Positions 61,591 to 64,000 of a DNA stretch of 64,000 nucleotides are shown here, one piece after another. The stretch is taken from contig JAFKAC010000001.1 in assembly GCA_025766275.1 (NCBI GenBank), forward strand, positions 1,860,001-1,924,000. The letters run 5' to 3'. The notes beneath the pieces were generated by a model. It made no database searches, was not told where the DNA came from, and saw nothing but the letters and a program-made list of their open reading frames with translations. Position numbers and translations under genes: made by a program. How positions within the stretch are numbered: position 1 is the first letter of the stretch; the number at the start of each line of letters is the position of its first letter. The DNA comes from Lactarius indigo. Lineage: Eukaryota > Basidiomycota > Agaricomycetes > Russulales > Russulaceae.

Positions 61591-62547
61591 ATGCAAGCAA
61601 CATATCCACTTAGTGCCCCTCCCTCCCCAATACGATCTAGAAGGATGACTCCCATGCCTGGCTTCAGGGTACCGCCAAAGCCCAAGCCTCCTCCCATCGG
61701 AGAGCTGACCATCCGGGAGCTCAGGGACCTCTACGAAAGAAATGCCAAGATCCTCGCCACACCGTCCGTCAATACTCTCTTTTGGTCCGGTCCTTCTCTA
61801 TTAACTTTTCTTTTCAGGGCGCCTTCCACATCGACCTATGTCCCACGCATTATGGCCGAGCAGGCAAGGATCGAAGCGCAGCTGCTCGAGCTGGAAGGCA
61901 TGCGAGACATCCAGGTAGGCCTCGAAGTTGCCAGGATCACTGAGGACGAGCAAATGCGTATCGACGTCGCCCCTGAGCAACCCCGACCGATCGAGGCCAA
62001 ACTGCGAGCGCTCGACAAATTCGTGCGTGTCCTGCGTCTGTTGCAACGTGCCGCGTGGCGTCAACTTGACTAATCGTTCTTCAGGGTAACACCTTCCGCG
62101 GCGAAAAGGTGGTCCAGGGCTTGTCATTTGAGGAAGCTGCTGAGCTTGAGCAACGGGCACATGCCGCAGATCTTGAGAGGAAGCAGCGCTTGCTGGAGAA
62201 GCGGCAGAAGCAGGGCCTCGTAACGGTCAAGGACCGTATGCTGACCAGGGAAGAACAAGAAGCGCGTATATGGGCTTTCATGTGAGGTGACCGTGTAAAT
62301 ATACTCCAAATACTTTGGTTTTAATGATCGTTGCACCACTGGCAGGAACTACAAGCCGTCTGAGTCCGACATTGAAGATGATGACAGCGATGACCTTGAG
62401 GACGAAGATCCATCTACATGGTTCGACGATGATCAAGATGACGGGCGGAAGGATCAAGACATTATCGAACCCGATGTTGAAGATCTTTCGGACATCATCC
62501 GGGTCGATACCAGTAGGATTTATTACAATACGTGTTATGAATCATGA
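61591..62547 (+). CDS. Conserved protein of unknown function
   Basis: Four exons (61591-61763, 61818-62022, 62085-62281, 62346-62547) give 258 residues. The start MQATYPLSAPPSPIRSRR is basic and Pro-rich. A helical core runs from LTIRELRDLYERNAKILATP through TYVPRIMAEQARIEAQLLEL. A Glu/Lys-rich stretch carries SFEEAAELEQRAH and KDRMLTREEQEARIW. The C-terminus is strongly acidic (SDIEDDDSDDLEDED). All splices are standard and the frame closes exactly. I recognise no named family; a nuclear or chromatin role is only a guess from composition. Confidence 0.65.
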
Positions 62548-62755
62548 GACGGGAGTGAGCTATTTGCTGGGCCATATCAACCTCTGTACTATTTCCCGAT
62601 GACTAGCTTTGTATCATATACGTATGATAATCTTGCGAGGAGCAGACTATCCAAATGTGAGCTAAACGGAACCCTGCGGTAGATGGTCGTCGTGGGGGTT
62701 GATTCAAGTGCTTCTTTTCGAGGGCTACCACCGTCGCAGATGTTTCTCAGTTTTC

Positions 62756-63233
62756 TTAGTCAAATTTAGACGCTCTCAAACTTAATAGGTCACTACCAGG
62801 ATCTGATGGAACCCCCGTGTTCTCTGTATTAGAAGACGTGTAGGGCCGAAGGCGATGTTGAGAGTGAGTTGCGATTGGCCCTCTCCGTTTCGTCGCTCAA
62901 GCATTGATCCTAGAGGCATCCACACTCACCTAGGACGCACGCTTCTCCGACTTGTTGCTTTCTCGCCTGGCTTTTCCACGAAGGGGAATCGTTTCTTTTA
63001 GTTTTCAGCTCCGGACGAGTGGCATCGTCGCCCTCCACATTCTCTATGTCGCTCGAGTTGTCAGAATCTACAATCAAGGCGGTTCCGGATATGAAAGCGT
63101 CAGAGGAAGAGGACGCGGATGGAACAGCCAAGCAATGACCCGCACGCCAAGCGTCTCGTCTCTTCGCAAGCGCTTGTACAAGGGCATAAGAGATTTGAGT
63201 TCTATCTTGCGAAACGGCGCGCACTATGATCAA
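62756..63233 (-). CDS. Possible small gene, weakly supported
   Basis: Two possible exons (62930-63233 and 62756-62823) join in frame to about 123 residues. The product has a Ser/Asp-rich middle (DSDNSSDIENVEGDD) and a basic stretch after it. The intron would be 106 bases, long for this window, though its donor is a good GTGAGT. No family is recognised. It may be part of a larger gene or chance. Confidence 0.25.
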
Positions 63234-64000
63234 TGCAGCGTCTTTTTTTCGAATTACTCAAAACAGTCAGACGAATGCAGATGGTAACTGAGGGCTTTGA
63301 GACGAGTCGAAGCTGCCTGTAAGAGGCGACGTGTGGATAGAAGGAGTGGCCACGTGTTGACTCGCTTAAAAGGGCGGGCTGATAATAGTAAAACGAAAGG
63401 ACGCGTAACGAGGTTGTGAGAAGTATGCGTTGGACAGGACTGAAAATGGAACTGCTTGAAGACCAAAAAGATGAATGGCAATGGAGCGAAGAGGTACAAA
63501 AGGCCGAAAAAGGATGGCCGGCCTGAGCGCGATCGCAAATGAGCCAAAGGAAAGAGGCACAGGTGTCAGCGCTCCATCAGAGCGAATACAAAGGAGGACA
63601 GTGAATGCGCGGAAGAATAGAACGGGACTCGGGATGGATCGGTGTAAGGCAAGAAGACGTTGATACGAGCATACCGGAGCAGAAACACAAAGCGAACCCC
63701 AATCCGCTGTTACTACGTGTAAGCTGCCTGCGCATAATGTAATGCGCGAGCGAACGTCGCGAAGAAAGACGAAGAGAAAAACATCGATGACACCCTCAGC
63801 AACCGGTAGAAATGAAGTGTATAGCACATGCGAAGCAGGCTCGGGCCCACCACTCTAGTTGACAACCGTCGTGTTTGTCACAGTACAAGCGATCACTCGA
63901 TCACAACGAATGGCTGGAGTCGAGCGGAGTTTCAATGGCGCGGTTCGACGGTGCGGTGCCATCCGGACATACAATAGGTTACTGTAGTAGGGAGACACAG
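63234..64000. other. Right end of the window, no gene seen
   Basis: Only frames without family resemblance occur here. A minus-strand frame of 153 codons (63366-63827) is hydrophobic but has no recognisable motif or splice pattern. Confidence 0.4.

Noticed and set aside
63366..63827. A 153-codon hydrophobic minus-strand frame at the right end
   Set aside because: Composition looks like a translated purine-rich strand; no motif, no matching introns.

Overview
The window looks like nuclear DNA of a filamentous basidiomycete, most likely an Agaricomycete. Genes are dense (about 30 in 64 kb). Introns are short (mostly 46-83 bases) with GT-AG ends plus two GC-AG cases. The families point the same way: a DUF6535 membrane protein, an F-box/LRR-like protein, a two-finger CCCH protein of the DUF7923 type, a WW-like membrane protein and a membrane-anchored GH9 glucanase. 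Most genes were rebuilt by hand as spliced models. Nearly all models close exactly in frame, which is the main support for the exon limits.

Layout. 1-14.5 kb: DUF6535 protein (cut by the window edge), uracil phosphoribosyltransferase, a GRDP/DUF1399-like protein, sulfite reductase flavoprotein MET10, a GH9 glucanase and a Gfo/Idh/MocA oxidoreductase. 15.5-28 kb: F-box protein, ubiquitin-like membrane protein, a small acidic repeat protein, a TRP-like channel, an unrecognised conserved protein and the PKA regulatory subunit. 28-31.4 kb: a gene-poor stretch. 31.4-44.7 kb: YTP1-like membrane protein, COQ2, Rho-GDI, CCCH protein, CDT1, a second Gfo/Idh/MocA oxidoreductase and a damaged-looking conserved gene. 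44.7-62.5 kb: nucleoporin NSP1, WW-like membrane protein, proteasome beta1 (PRE3), RPN12, proteasome alpha7 (PRE10), nucleoporin NUP82, splicing helicase PRP5, a PI31-like proteasome regulator and a conserved unknown. 62.6-64 kb: no convincing gene.

How the genes relate. This is mostly housekeeping DNA, and I see no obvious new mobile, defence or biosynthetic system. The best group is at 44.7-61.4 kb. Two nucleoporins of the same cytoplasmic-face complex (NSP1, NUP82) flank three proteasome subunit genes, and a proteasome regulator lies close by. Many genes sit in head-to-head pairs with 86-360 bases between start codons. A second theme is recurrent one-base frame breaks in otherwise well-conserved genes (unrecognised gene at 23.4-26.1 kb, PKA-R, COQ2, CDT1, the gene at 43.2 kb). 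All of them are in the 'extra base' direction, which suggests residual insertion errors in the assembly, although true decay is possible for the gene at 43.2 kb.

Limits: all family names come from reading motifs by eye; no search, alignment or RNA evidence was available.
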